This document shows positions 30,913-41,089 of a stretch of 41,089 nt of DNA, one piece after another. Position 1 is the stretch's first letter; each line of letters opens with the position of its first letter. The position numbers and the translations under genes were made by a program. The notes beneath the pieces are model-generated. The model was not told where the DNA came from. It made no database searches and saw only the letters and a program-made list of their open reading frames with translations. Where the stretch lies: contig MU835194.1 in assembly GCA_029204225.1 (NCBI GenBank), forward strand, positions 1 through 41,089, written 5' to 3'. The stretch comes from Diphasiastrum complanatum (Eukaryota; Streptophyta; Lycopodiopsida; Lycopodiales; Lycopodiaceae).

Positions 30913-33900
30913 CTGTCATAGCAAGCAAACGAGATAAAGAAATCATTCTAAATTATCATGAAAGCAGATCTTGCACTCTAGGCATGAAATATTTCGAGTA
31001 TGGCTAAAAGAGAGCACTGCATACCTGTGACTTTCGGCATCAAATAAACCGTCGGCATGAAGAAGGTCATACGTCCTTGGATAAGTGGAGAATGCTTCGC
31101 ACCTGGAAGCAATCAAAGGACAACTAATTGAGAGCTGATTTTCAATCATTCTGTTTGGCAAATTTGTTGGAACTAGGACATCACAAAAGCTCGTCTTGCA
31201 ATATTATACTGGTGTACCTTATACTAACAGTCCAACAAAGGATAGTAAGATGCTTACCAATCATGTACGGTGCCTATCAAGCCCCGATCATATACCACAC
31301 CCAGGGAATTGACCGCGTAGGAAGAAACCACATTCATCACCCATACAGGATCGTTTAGCAGTGCTGCAGCGAAACCTCCATACAAAGTGTTCATATCCAT
31401 AACATTTCGTATTTTGTTAGATCCAAGTGTAGGCACCAAGCTTCTATAGTAGTTCACACGCTGCTTCCAAAGGGTCGTGTCTGTTCTAAAGGCACCGCCA
31501 TTGCCGCCAGATATAAATTTTAATCGTTCTGGTGGACTAGACAATCTTTCTGGCCATCTTGGTATGTGCTCAATCGCAACGTTCTGAACTCCAGGAGGCC
31601 GAGGAACAATGCACGGTCTGATTGGCACATACCTGCAATTAAAAACAAAAAGAGCCCATGATGACCCTCAACCACTGCAGACATTTTATGAATAAAGCTT
31701 CATGTCTATACCCTAATCCTTCATGATTCAAAGTTTAGGAGGCTGCAATATGATTATAATATCTCTATGACGAAACACGATCCTTAGTCTCATGTGAAGA
31801 AGAATTGAAGCCTTCCAGATCTTAAAGGTTTTTGTGATAGACACTTTGATGCTTGTAGTCCAGAACAATGGCAACATTCAGAGTGCAAGAGAAAGCAATT
31901 CACACAGCTTCTGACTGGAAAAACAACAGATAAAACACCAAGGCAAAAATCATATCCTCATTATCAAAAAGTTAGTACATATATTTTGTTTTGGCAGAAC
32001 GTGCCAAGATAATCAAAATTTGGGTATGCCTCCTCGACTGAACGGCCGTCAGTTTAACTTCCCAATCCCAGTTTAACTTCCCAGTCCTAAGTTTTGATTG
32101 TTCCCTACAACTCCCTCCCCACAATTAAAACTTTAAATGCTCTGATATGTTTCTACTCCATCCTATGTCTCAAGTAGCTGAACTTTTTTTTTGTAAGCTC
32201 CTTTGTAAGCAGATCAGTCAGCATCTCTTTTTCAATCAGGCAGTACAGCAAATTAACCTTCTCACTTTAAACTAAATTGTCGACAAAGTGGTCTGCAGCC
32301 CTATTTTTATGGAACCCACCATTCTTGCCAAGAAATATGCACCCGTGATTGTGAGAGTAGAGTCGCAGGCCTGTTAGATCCATCCCTATTTCTCTTCCCA
32401 TGTTTGTTATCCGAACATGCTCCTCTGATGCCCCCACACACTCCCACGAACTCCCAACTTTGAAGATGACTTCTGCTTTTTGCTGGACCATCTCACTACA
32501 CCCCCTCCCATGAGATAAACATAGCCACATGGACTTCCTGTCCATGACCTCCCCTGCCCCCCAAGTCTAAATCAGCATATCCAATAATGCTTGCAGTGTC
32601 ACCGTGGTATGTCAGTCCATAATTTGATGTGCGCTTTAAGTATCTTAACACTCGTTTAGCTGCCCTCCAATGCTCTATCCCCGGGATTACCAAGGACTGG
32701 CTGAGCTTGCCAATTGCCACAGCTATGTCCCAGCTGTGACAGAACATGACATATATCAAAGAAGCAATGAGGCTTCTACAGAGATATCTTGTCATTACCT
32801 TTCGTTCTTTATTGGAGCAAAAGTTCTTAGAAATGTTCAGTCGCACTTCCAATGGCATACTTTCTAGGTCGCTCTCCTCCAGTTCGTACCTTCTAATCTT
32901 CTTATAGTTCCTCTCTCTCTCTATAGACTACTAGACTGAAGGGCTAGTACCTAATCAAAACCCTAGCTTGTAACCATGGATTTGCTTTTATACAGTTGAT
33001 ATGATGCTTGTGTGGAGTGTTGCCCTCGTGGTTTCCTTTCTGTGATTCGGTTAATCCATAGTGAACTGTCGATTTCGTTGTCGATTTTGTGACTTGGTAT
33101 CAGAGCCTGTGTTGCCACTAGCATCATCGTTGGTGCGATGGATTCAGGGTGTTAGGTTGTGTGGGAATCTGGAAGGAGAAATTTGCAAGCAAAAGCCAGC
33201 TTACAAGGTTTAGTTCGGTGCAAGAAGGAGAAAGCTTGCCATTTTTCTGATTTCTTGGAGAAATTGGCAAATTTCTCAAGAAAATTAAACTGTGTGCAGT
33301 CGATAAAGCACCAAATGATGAGCCTTAACTTGGCTCGCAGAACTTGAGGTAGAGCAACCTCAAGAAAGTGAGCAGCTGCATCTATAAAATCCAAGAATGG
33401 CTGATAAATAGCCAAGAAGGCTGCCTGGTTTGAAAGCTAAGGTTTCAACAACAAAAGTGTGGATCTTGCACTACAGAAGGTCTATTTTGATGTTGTAAAA
33501 ACCACAGCAGGGCGCGCCACACTATGGGTACGTAACATGATCCTTGGGAATTGTCTCAATGGTATCAAAGCAAGGCTTGTAGTTGGATTGAAAGGTGGAG
33601 TCGATGGTTCTTATTTCCAGCTTTTTCGTAGAGAATCATTGCTTTTTGCCTACTATCCTTCTTGTTGGTGTTGCCATCGTCAAGTAAACCTACTTCACAA
33701 ATTCAACTTAATAGTTCTTTTAATTGTATCTTAGCTTAGGCTAAAGTACAATTGTCTTCACAGACTCGTGACATAGCCATTTACCATTGATATTTACATT
33801 TTTACAATCACGAAAAATGTGACAGCACCCATGACCTTACTAACTATGCTTCGACTAAACAACCGTTGGCTTAAGAAACCGAATTCCCAATTTTCTACGT

Positions 33901-36900
33901 TTTACTTGTTTCCTACATTTTGCAATTTCCCAAGGTTGGAAAAGATTTTACAGTCCCAGCCCTAAAGGCAGATTCAAATGACCTGGAAAGATTGCTCACG
34001 TACATTTTTGTGCACCTTTTGTCCACACACTGTGGTGTGCACTTGAGACTTTAGCATGTATAGCTTGCAACCTACTACTCACTACTTACCAAATTATCTA
34101 ACCATAACTTCCGGCCCCACATCCCATCCTGTGCACACCTCTAAGCACAAATATAAAGACAGGATTCAGTGTTACAGTATGCATGATTCTCTTGAGACTA
34201 GAAGAATTCACATAAATCCTTTAGAGAAGCTCTACCATGTCAAACAATATCATGCTTTCAAGCGAAGACTTTTCTACAATGCTGAAGCACTTCGTTGCTT
34301 TGGAATAATATTCTTCCTAAAATTTCAGAGAGCAGTTCTACCTTCTAAAGGTTCCTGCAGTCCCACAAATAAAGCTCTTTCAAATAAGTCAAGAATATGC
34401 ATGCCATCATGTTTATAAAAGCAAGGGGTGTTGGATGCTCGTTTAGTGTATCAGCCTCATTTGTGGCTACATGTGCCAAGTAATAGGCCTTCAAACTGAA
34501 GCATAAATAATTCTAAAAATGTTTAACTGAACATGAAGAGCTACTTCTTAGCAATAACATGCATCTTTACATTAATAAAACTGATGCGTGATATTAGGGC
34601 TGTACAGAAAAGCTGATTTTCTTGGAATGACTCTTACCATGCAGCGTCTGGTTCAATGCTATCATCGCATATTGGTGGGAGTGTCAGAGGTTCTCTGTTT
34701 TCATAGCAGCTATTCTCCACAGGTTTCTGCCACACTGCAATATCACCTTCCATCGCATACTGGCTATAACACATTCGAGAAAGTAGGTCTTGAATGGCAT
34801 CTAAATTAGCCTTCTGCGTCTCTTCAGTGCTTTCCCAACCCTTCCAGTGGACTTGGTAATTGATTGGAGGTCCAGAAAGCACCCAGAAACCCCCAGGTCG
34901 CAGCACTCTGTCTATTTCTAGTAGCAAGACACCACCTGTTTTTACAAAAACAGATAAAATGTCTCTTGATTATCAACAAATGTTGGATCAGCTATTTGAC
35001 ATTTGTACAAGATTAAATCTTGAAGCCTTCAAAGTATTACCTGTTTGGTTGCATAGTTATAAAGCCCGAGCCATAACTAATCACCGACACAGGCTAGAGC
35101 TTTAAGGTTCTACCAACTAAGAGCACCTCTCCATTTGTTATTGATAATTGCTTTCTAGAAATCCTTATTCAGGTTTCCAGTTCCATATTCAAAAAAATAT
35201 ATACAGAACCCAGACAAGTGAATTCTAACTCTGGTGAAAATCTAAGCTTGAGCTACAAGTGTGGACATAAAATGTGCATAAAGAACTTCTTACCAAATTC
35301 TGCCCACGGAATAAGGCATCTTGAACAGTGAGCCATATCAAATGCATTGGCTGGATATGGCAAGCGCTGTGTGGAAATTATGCCCAGAATTGCAGGAATC
35401 CCTCGTTCCAGTGCAAACTGCACCTGAGCTTCGTGATTGTCCCTAGGAGCTAGTGACATCGTCAAAATTCCTCGATCAAGAAGACCCCCTCCCCAACTAG
35501 CTACCTGAACAATTGAAACACAACTCGTTTTATTGCAGTCATTAATCAAAGTGAAGCCAAGACCTTGAAGTGCATCATCTCACTTAGAAAGGCAAATGAT
35601 TGATCAAACTTATAATTCCAATGTACATGATAAAATGCAACCCAAGTTTGGAATCAACGTGCTTCCATGCCACTTGTGATATACTTAGCTATTCCAGAAT
35701 ATAAATCATGTGAGCTCTTTGAAATTGGTAATTGCACCCATATTTGCCCGTTCTGAAATGGAGTGTGTTATTAAACGATGTTCCGAATGTATTCCGATTT
35801 GGATCGTGACCTAGTTAGAGAACAAAAGATGGTAGAGGTTCTGCAAAGTTACATACTATCAGAACCAGTTGCTTTAAGTGCTGAAACACTTTATGCATTA
35901 TTCCAGATAGACCTAAATAGAAAAGTTCTAAATCCACAATGATCGTATGAAGTCTAAATTCTTACATCAACCATTTTTCCTAGAAGGGTTAGAGAAATAA
36001 GGCTTCAATAGCATGAAACAAAAGTTTGTTTCAGACAATGCGATGTAGTACACATTCATTTTTATGAAATATATGCCCTGTGATGTAGATGAAGCAATAT
36101 TTAGTTGCCACAGTCTGGATAGACCAGAAGAAAATGAAAGATTATTCCAAAGGCCTTGAAGGTCTAAACAAATATCCTGCCAGTTTTCTCATTTTTTAAA
36201 GACATCAGAAGCATGGAAATATACCGAAACATATAAGAAAGCTAGAAGTACATCTCTTAGATGACCTGGTTGCAACATTACTTCCATGGCTACATTTTGC
36301 CAGCTTACCCCACAACCAGTATCAAGAGCAGTTCTAATGCGTCCATCCTTCATTTCTGGAATAAGCTCCTGCATCTGATCCAGATATTCACCAACGCCAT
36401 TCGGAAACATTGTTCCACCACCAGGAAAGAGGAACTTTTCCCCCTTTCTTCTTCAGCCAGTTCTGATTGGCCTTCTGCGTGTTTATCCAATCATAAGGAA
36501 CATTTCTGCATCCCAAAGGAATCCATCAGAAAAAGCCTATGATGGTACTTTTGAACCTGTCGAAACTAAACTCCATCGTTCAAGCTAATCATGTTTTACT
36601 TTTAAAACCCAGCCATCACCTGCAACTGACTTGGTAAAAACAACGTGAAATTGGCACAATAACTGGATCGTTAGGCATATAAGGTGAACAATTTATATAC
36701 AAAGTCATAAACAATCCCTGGATTTCTTTACATCTGAGATAGTTTCCAGCTATTCTGCAAGAAGCTGTACTCCCTTTATGTGACAGAAACAGTTCTAATT
36801 TAAATTACTGTATGCCTTAGCAATGTGTGATTCCTGTTTCGTGATGATTGGTCACAAAAATAAACAAATACCTGTACCAGCATTCATCTATGCTCTTGGG

Positions 36901-37587
36901 CCACGGGGATAGGAACTTTGTAGCCCAATGGAAGGAGGGATCAAACATTCTGTCCTTTCAGACTGAGGCGGGCAGTGCCTCTCCATGAACGCCATGCGAT
37001 GTAATGTCATACATCTTCCATCATCTGCCATAGAAGACCAGTAATGTTTTAGTTAGTTTTTCTTGATTATGATAAGGTATAAGCTGACGTGACCGTTGGT
37101 ATCTACTATCTTAAAAGGTTATAACTTAAGCACGATGACAGGGCATTGCAAGGAATCTTTCTTATTAGCTAGAAATCAAATACTAAAGCTGCATATTAAG
37201 TTGAGTCCATTATATGAAAATTCTGTAAGCACACTGTAACTCAGTTCATGCGTACGTTGTCTAAGTTGGGAGACCCCAGCATAACATTCAAAGTACCTCA
37301 GGGTCGGTGCATGTGTCGAGTCCTGATAGTAGTGTTGCATTCTGGAAACGGCTCCTGCTTGAAAGTACTTTGGCAACCAAGTCGCGTGCTCACTATGGCA
37401 GCATCCTTCTGCCCTTATTTTCAACAGTAATTTGATTTTTCCCGCAACATAGCGCCACCAAGGATAAGAAAGACAGACCGCGAGAGATATGACCATGAAG
37501 ATCAAGGAATATCCGTCGTTTCTTGTCGGCCAAAAATAAGCTGGACTTTGAATCTCTCTCTCTCATCTTGTTGGCAGAATGAAATAC
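30675..37587 (-). CDS. PMT21: PMT21/ERD3-like putative methyltransferase gene, eight exons, 5' exons frameshifted
   Basis: This is a homologue of plant PMT family (DUF248) methyltransferases, closest in recalled motifs to Arabidopsis PMT21/ERD3. Those are Golgi type II membrane proteins thought to methylate cell-wall polysaccharides such as pectin. Minus-strand exons are 37587-37297, 37024-36872, 36505-36309, 35504-35294, 34935-34638, 31632-31258, 31102-31025 and 30912-30675, with GT/AG borders. Motifs in order are [126 protein letters not shown] and [13 protein letters not shown]. Exons 4-8 join in frame for 399 codons plus a stop. Exons 1-3 contain frameshifts. It is either a recent pseudogene or affected by assembly indels. 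Confidence 0.88.
31025..31102 (-). CDS. PMT21-like exon 7 (intact, 78 bp)
   Basis: This short exon reads [20 protein letters not shown] then DAESH, with the flanking Trp and Arg codons split by introns. Confidence 0.92.
31258..31632 (-). CDS. PMT21-like exon 6 (intact)
   Basis: This exon is open and carries [70 protein letters not shown] and [10 protein letters not shown]. It is in phase with exons 5 and 7. Confidence 0.92.
31990..32870 (-). mobile_element. Copia remnant in intron 5: RT tail, RNase H, PPT and LTR start
   Basis: The minus strand from 32858 reads [33 protein letters not shown], then [20 protein letters not shown] and GYADLDLGG, the RT C-terminus and RNase H start of a copia pol. 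Further RNase H ([16 protein letters not shown]) follows after frame changes. A purine tract GTGGGGAGGGAG near 32120 precedes TTGTAGGGAACAATC, the likely start of a 3' LTR going left to about 31990. No 5' half is present. Confidence 0.75.
32871..33106 (+). mobile_element. Plus-strand LTR end with PBS in intron 5
   Basis: TGGTATCAGAGC at 33095-33106 on the plus strand is a tRNA-iMet primer site. It is preceded by LTR-like sequence with a CT-rich tract near 32915. It points opposite to the minus-strand RNase H next to it, so two different copia copies, or one rearranged copy, are joined near 32870. Confidence 0.65.
33107..33740 (+). other. Probable leader of the plus-strand copia remnant
   Basis: This stretch downstream of the PBS has no gag pattern. 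Its position matches the untranslated leader of a copia element whose coding part is missing. Confidence 0.35.
33741..34637. other. Rest of intron 5, nothing recognised
   Basis: AT-rich intron sequence up to the donor of exon 5 at 34637. A small inverted repeat (CACACACTGTGGTGTGCAC) lies near 34023. No coding or RNA gene was seen. Confidence 0.4.
34638..34935 (-). CDS. PMT21-like exon 5 (intact)
   Basis: This exon is open and carries [49 protein letters not shown] and [11 protein letters not shown]. The final Trp codon is split across the 3-kb intron 5. Confidence 0.9.
35294..35504 (-). CDS. PMT21-like exon 4 (SAM-binding fold, intact)
   Basis: This open exon starts [12 protein letters not shown], completing the motif GCGVASWGG across the intron. 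It contains [17 protein letters not shown] and [14 protein letters not shown]. It ends in phase 1 (G of the Gly codon shared with exon 5). The usual Asp of WGGDLLDRG is Gly here. Confidence 0.9.
35505..36308 (-). other. Intron 3 of the PMT21-like gene, nothing recognised
   Basis: This 804-bp intron has a GTAAGC donor and a TTCAG-type acceptor. No inserted element was recognised. Confidence 0.5.
36309..36505 (-). pseudogene. PMT21-like exon 3, one frameshift in a G5 run
   Basis: The exon starts [20 protein letters not shown]. It shifts frame at a run of five G (plus-strand C run at about 36440-36444), then reads [19 protein letters not shown] and ends RTALDTGCG, the SAM-binding motif. Four G would keep the frame. 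Confidence 0.85.
36872..37024 (-). pseudogene. PMT21-like exon 2, two frameshifts
   Basis: The exon reads [20 protein letters not shown] and then CLIPP. It shifts frame at CCTTCC (about 36929) into GYKVPIP, and shifts again at CCCCG (about 36906) into [10 protein letters not shown] before the donor at 36871. All motifs are present, but two single-base insertions break the frame. Confidence 0.8.
37297..37587 (-). pseudogene. PMT21-like exon 1 (N-terminus, membrane anchor), frameshifted
   Basis: An acceptor-like TTTGTGCAG before 37587 suggests a 5'-UTR intron. The ATG is at 37566 ([20 protein letters not shown]). A hydrophobic segment fitting the single N-terminal anchor ([12 protein letters not shown]) is in a second frame. 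The motif EPFPECN is in a third, and QDST in yet another. At least three single-base changes are needed to read it like PMT21. The splice donor GTAC follows at 37296. Confidence 0.6.
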
Positions 37588-38635
37588 CTGCACAAAGACA
37601 AAACATTACCAATGAAATCGTTTGCATCTGAGTTCGTGCTCTACGAAACCATGTCAGCTCGGGTTACCTCCGATTAGATAAGCTAACGGTAGCTGGGACT
37701 AGTAATGATGAAGCTGCTGTCACTGCATGAGGCCAGAATTCTTGCAAACCACGATTTTTGTGGTTACTTGCTCCTGTATCAACTGCGGGGTAGTGTAGAA
37801 GAAGATGTCTACAGAACAGAGGAAGAAGTAATGTACTAGAGAATCTTCACCTTTTTAAATTCAGTCGTCATCGATCAAGACTCCTGCAGTAACACTATAT
37901 CACGGAGTTCTAAGAATGATCAGAACGCAAGACATCTTGGGTGTTATGCAATAAATGGGGAGAAGAGTATGAAGCAGATCGGATGATAGGTATAAACGGA
38001 AAGCAAAGTCTCTTTTACGTATTAACGTATTTGCAAGATGATTGAATTGACTTCATAAACTGCCATTGAAGGATAATCTTTCCCTTATGTTGTTTTACTT
38101 CATCTCTTTACCATGGCATGGCCTCGGAACTCCGAAGACCAATCTTTCAATATCCTTGTGTTTCTTGTTTCATAATTTCCCAAAAGACTTGTTCCAAATG
38201 ATGCATACGTACCGCGAAGTGAATTAGGCTCGAAATGAAGCATGAACTTGTGCACAGATTAAGGTCATTTTGATAGAGAGGAATGTCTGGTCAAAGCAAT
38301 CTAACATTCCCCTCCTCAGAAGACTCCAAAGCAAAAATATCACGCTATTGTTCTATTCAGTGTTAGAGAGGTTGACTCATTTGCATTTGCCTGATGTAAA
38401 AAAATGTATACAGACTCTGCATCAAACATCAAACATCCTACGCAAAACCATATAATATGCATCTCCAACATCTGGAGAAGAGCGGACAGTGCCACAGATG
38501 AAAAATTACGCGATCGTTCCAAGGTTATGTGCTGATACTGCTACGACGTGCTTTTGATAAATCGGAAATGCGGATGCAAAATCTGCATAGTGAACCATTT
38601 TCAGCGATATAAGACATGCCCCTTCGTAATCAAAG
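37588..38635. other. 5' flank of the PMT21-like gene
   Basis: A 5'-UTR intron acceptor probably lies at 37588-37590. A non-coding first exon may lie around 37700-37900 (CT-rich on the minus strand near 37800), but no clear donor or TATA box could be fixed. Short open frames here have no domain. Confidence 0.35.
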
Positions 38636-39480
38636 GCTGATTCATGTACTGTTGTTCTGAACGATGAAGATCATATACTTTCGATACTAGAAGCCTGAAG
38701 GATTACATATCGCCTTTTGTTCAATTACATTGACAGGTCGGCCCTTCACTTTCAATCTTTTAATAATTATTAAGAGGCATAGATCAAATTAAAAACTAAA
38801 ACACTCGTTCATTAATCACTTGGTGTAAATTAGTTAAGCATTAGTTAAATCAGTGAATCTGTTGATATGTATAATTCAACCTCATTCCATTCAAAAACAA
38901 TCTTAATGACACGACTGAATCAACACCGGTGACCGAATGCGATATTGTTGACATTGCGATATGTGTTAATGCGCATCAATATATCTGAAACTGACAAGCT
39001 ACCTGCTGACATAGATATTCAAACCTGTATAGTGCAATTTCAGAACGATGTAAGTTGAAGGCCGCTGATTCAGATACTCTGATTCTGAAGAACATAAATC
39101 ATAAGAGTTGGACACGTTAAGGATTACAAATCGCCTTTCCTTCAAATTAATCGAGCAGTTCGGCCCTTCGTTTTCAAATTTCGAGCACCTACTGCCAAGT
39201 CAAGCATTATCCCAAGAGTCACTCACTGAACTTTTAATACGTAAAGCTTAACCAGATTCCGTTTACGAACAGTATCAATAGCGTGGCTGCACCAATTAAA
39301 TTGAATGCAATATTGTCGAGAATGCTATATGTGAATATAATGCGCACAAAAACATTCCTGAAATTGACAATCTACCTTATATATCTATTTAGATCTTCGT
39401 TCCAGCATTCGCAATTGCATAATGAGACAAACTATATTCCGAGGTACATATCCATGCAAAATTTTGCCGCGGTCGCACGA
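38636..39480. repeat. Diverged tandem duplication, period about 428 bp
   Basis: GCTGATTCA at 38636 recurs at 39064. Around it AAGGATTACA(T/A)ATCGCCTT, TCGGCCCTTC and later ATTGTTGA/ATTGTCGA, AATGCGCA and GAAA(C)TTGACAA are shared in the same order. The copies are clearly homologous but diverged by substitutions and small indels. They lie upstream of the PMT21-like gene. Function is unknown. Confidence 0.75.
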
Positions 39481-40560
39481 AAAAGATACCAGAAACCAGA
39501 CTAACGGTGAGCTCAACAGAAGATCTTGGGGCTTTCAGACGAAAATGTGATGTATAATTTTTAGTAACTAGAATACAGACATATCACAAGCCGAGATTAA
39601 GCAATGGGAATCCGACATAGAGTACCTCTGAAGGAGAAACAACGCCGCGATTACAAGTTCTGGAGGTGGACATGAATGGGTCGTCGTAGCATGATCGTTG
39701 ATGCCGTCAGCTATAGCATGAAAGCAATTAATTCATCTTTCCTTAATAGCTCACGCAGATGCACGTTCTTTGGTAAACGAAACACGACGATCCCAGTAGT
39801 TTTCGTGAGTCGAAATTCAAGATCGATCAGCCCACATAGCTGCAAAATAGCAAGACACTAACCAGTGACCACGTCCATTCTTCACGTCGTGCAAACGCGT
39901 CACTTTCAACTTTCACCTTAAGGCTTAAACTATTGTGCCAATGGTGGATTATTGAATTTGATTGTTTTTTTGGAGGGGGGGGGGGGGGGGCGTTTTGTGG
40001 GGAGGGTCCCGAAAAATGTCGCGCTCTAAGGTAGTTTCACCAAGGGAAGGACCTTTGGTCAGTGTTCGGGAAACTTTCCCTCAAAAATCTCATATCTTAA
40101 GGCGTATTTTTAAGGAGTATTCTGGCTACTAACAGGGGATATGCTTCTACTTGTCGGTTTTCCCCTATAAAATCTCAAATTTTCCGCCATCATTTACTCT
40201 CAATATGCACTTTTTCCCTCTCTCCTTGGTGCGCGGGAATGGGCTGCCGCGGCCAAGTTAAATGAAAAAAAAAATTCTGGTCTGTTAGCGATTCAGGGCA
40301 GCGAATCGTGATTCGCTGCAATTATGTTCTATGCTAATTAACTATCGCTCTTAGGCTAGGCTTATATTCGCCATTTTCAAGCATATTTCCTATTATCTGT
40401 TATTTACAAATTATTTTCCAATATTTACAATTGAATTTTTGTCCACGCTTAGAATCAATTTTTGCCCCACGAATCCATTAACAAAGCCAATTATCATGGT
40501 CTACCGAACAATCGTCCTCTCGCTCAAGTGCAATATTCCTGTTTTCTCTACATTTGTCTT
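39481..40560. other. Non-coding DNA with a G16 run
   Basis: No gene is recognised. A run of 16 G occupies 39975-39990, followed by purine-rich GGGGAGGG. CCCCTATAAAATC near 40164-40176 resembles a TATA box on the plus strand, with no reading frame behind it. Confidence 0.4.
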
Positions 40561-40597
40561 CTCAATGTTATGAATTTAATGTGGTTTCTTACTTTTG

Positions 40598-40695
40598 TGG
40601 GGGGAAGGCCCTGCCTGAGGCCTTCCTTGATGGAGGGCCCTTGCCCGAGGCGGGGCCCGAGGGGGAAGGCCTGAGGGCTTCGGGCCTTTCCCTAC
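40598..40695. repeat. GC-rich block with AAGGCC/GGCCTT motifs
   Basis: This short GC-rich island is dense in GGCC, CCTTCC and CCCGAGG words in both orientations, amid AT-rich DNA. A poly-T tract (from about 40717) follows. It may be the tail region of a small retroelement in minus orientation. No protein is recognised. Confidence 0.4.
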
Positions 40696-40754
40696 ATAAT
40701 GCCATTGTGCGAAGGTTTTTTTTTTTTTTTTTCTTTTCGTTTTTTGGCCATACG

Positions 40755-40766
40755 GTACGGCCGTAC
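40755..40766. repeat. Perfect palindrome GTACGGCCGTAC
   Basis: This 12-bp palindrome lies between two poly-T tracts, with a further CGTAC copy just downstream (CGACCGTACG). Confidence 0.8.
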
Positions 40767-40893
40767 GACCGTACGTGTGGACTAGTTTTTTTTTTTTTTT
40801 CAATTTTTTGCAGTTTTTTTTTTTCGCAAATTTTTTTACGTTTGTGGTGGAATGTGGATGTGGACAGCCAATGACGGGTGCCACATAGCACAT

Positions 40894-41040
40894 GCACATT
40901 CCACTGGAGAGAGGAGAGAGAACGTGCATTCCACTGGGGAGAGAACGTGCATTCCACCGGAGAGAGGAGAGAGAACGTGCATTCCACCGAGAGAAGAAAG
41001 AAAGAAAGTGAATTCCATCGAAGAGAGAGAGAGAATGACA
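40894..41040. repeat. GA-rich minisatellite, five units of 23-33 bp
   Basis: Units begin at about 40894, 40924, 40947, 40977 and 41008. Each starts GTGCATTCCAC(T/C)G or a near variant and ends in GAGA-rich sequence of variable length. Open frames on the minus strand here are by-products of the repeat. Confidence 0.85.
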
Positions 41041-41089
41041 GGTTCCTTGGAGAGAGAAAATTGGATGGACATTATGCTCCTGGAGGTGG

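Overview
This window looks like nuclear DNA from a land plant with a large, retrotransposon-rich genome. The evidence is plant-type Ty1/copia and Ty3/gypsy elements, a plant CACTA-type terminus with dense subterminal repeats, and one intron-containing host gene of the plant-specific PMT methyltransferase family. The lineage (fern, lycophyte, bryophyte or seed plant) cannot be settled from the sequence alone.

Layout. 1-1060: AT-rich, LTR-like non-coding DNA. 1170-1622: end of a CACTA-type DNA transposon that has cut into copia element A. 1623-4523: copia A, minus strand, decayed, gag to the start of RT. 4524-10544: copia B, minus strand, complete with two 276-bp LTRs, PBS, PPT and a GAATC target duplication; it sits in the 5' side of A and carries a small inversion in gag. 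10550-14956: second CACTA-like element with a broken multi-exon transposase gene, long CT/CA tracts, internal tandem repeats and a 37-nt hairpin. 14950-15737: an unrecognised minus-strand reading frame of about 260 codons, broken only by three stop codons, behind a TATA box. 16412-20095: gypsy pol, minus strand, 5'-truncated. 20640-20996: old copia RT relic that was the target of copia C. 21002-27230: copia C, plus strand, almost intact, with near-identical LTRs, a TTGAT target duplication and one in-frame nonsense codon. 27236-30260: older relics, including a decayed copia protease.

The only host gene recognised is on the minus strand at 30675-37587. It encodes a homologue of Arabidopsis PMT21/ERD3, a Golgi-type putative methyltransferase. 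Exons 4-8 are fully open and splice cleanly. Exons 1-3 carry several single-base frameshifts, so the copy is either a decaying gene or affected by assembly indels. Its 3-kb intron 5 holds further copia debris. Upstream (38600-39500) is a diverged tandem duplication of about 428 bp. The far right end holds a G16 run, a GC-rich block, a palindrome and a GA-rich minisatellite.

No bacterial features, CRISPR arrays or rRNA genes are visible. The points that most merit a second look are the gag micro-inversion and non-TG/CA LTR ends of copia B, the unknown reading frame at 15 kb, the 33-bp-phased CCAAT array in the LTRs of copia C, and the uneven damage in the PMT21-like gene.
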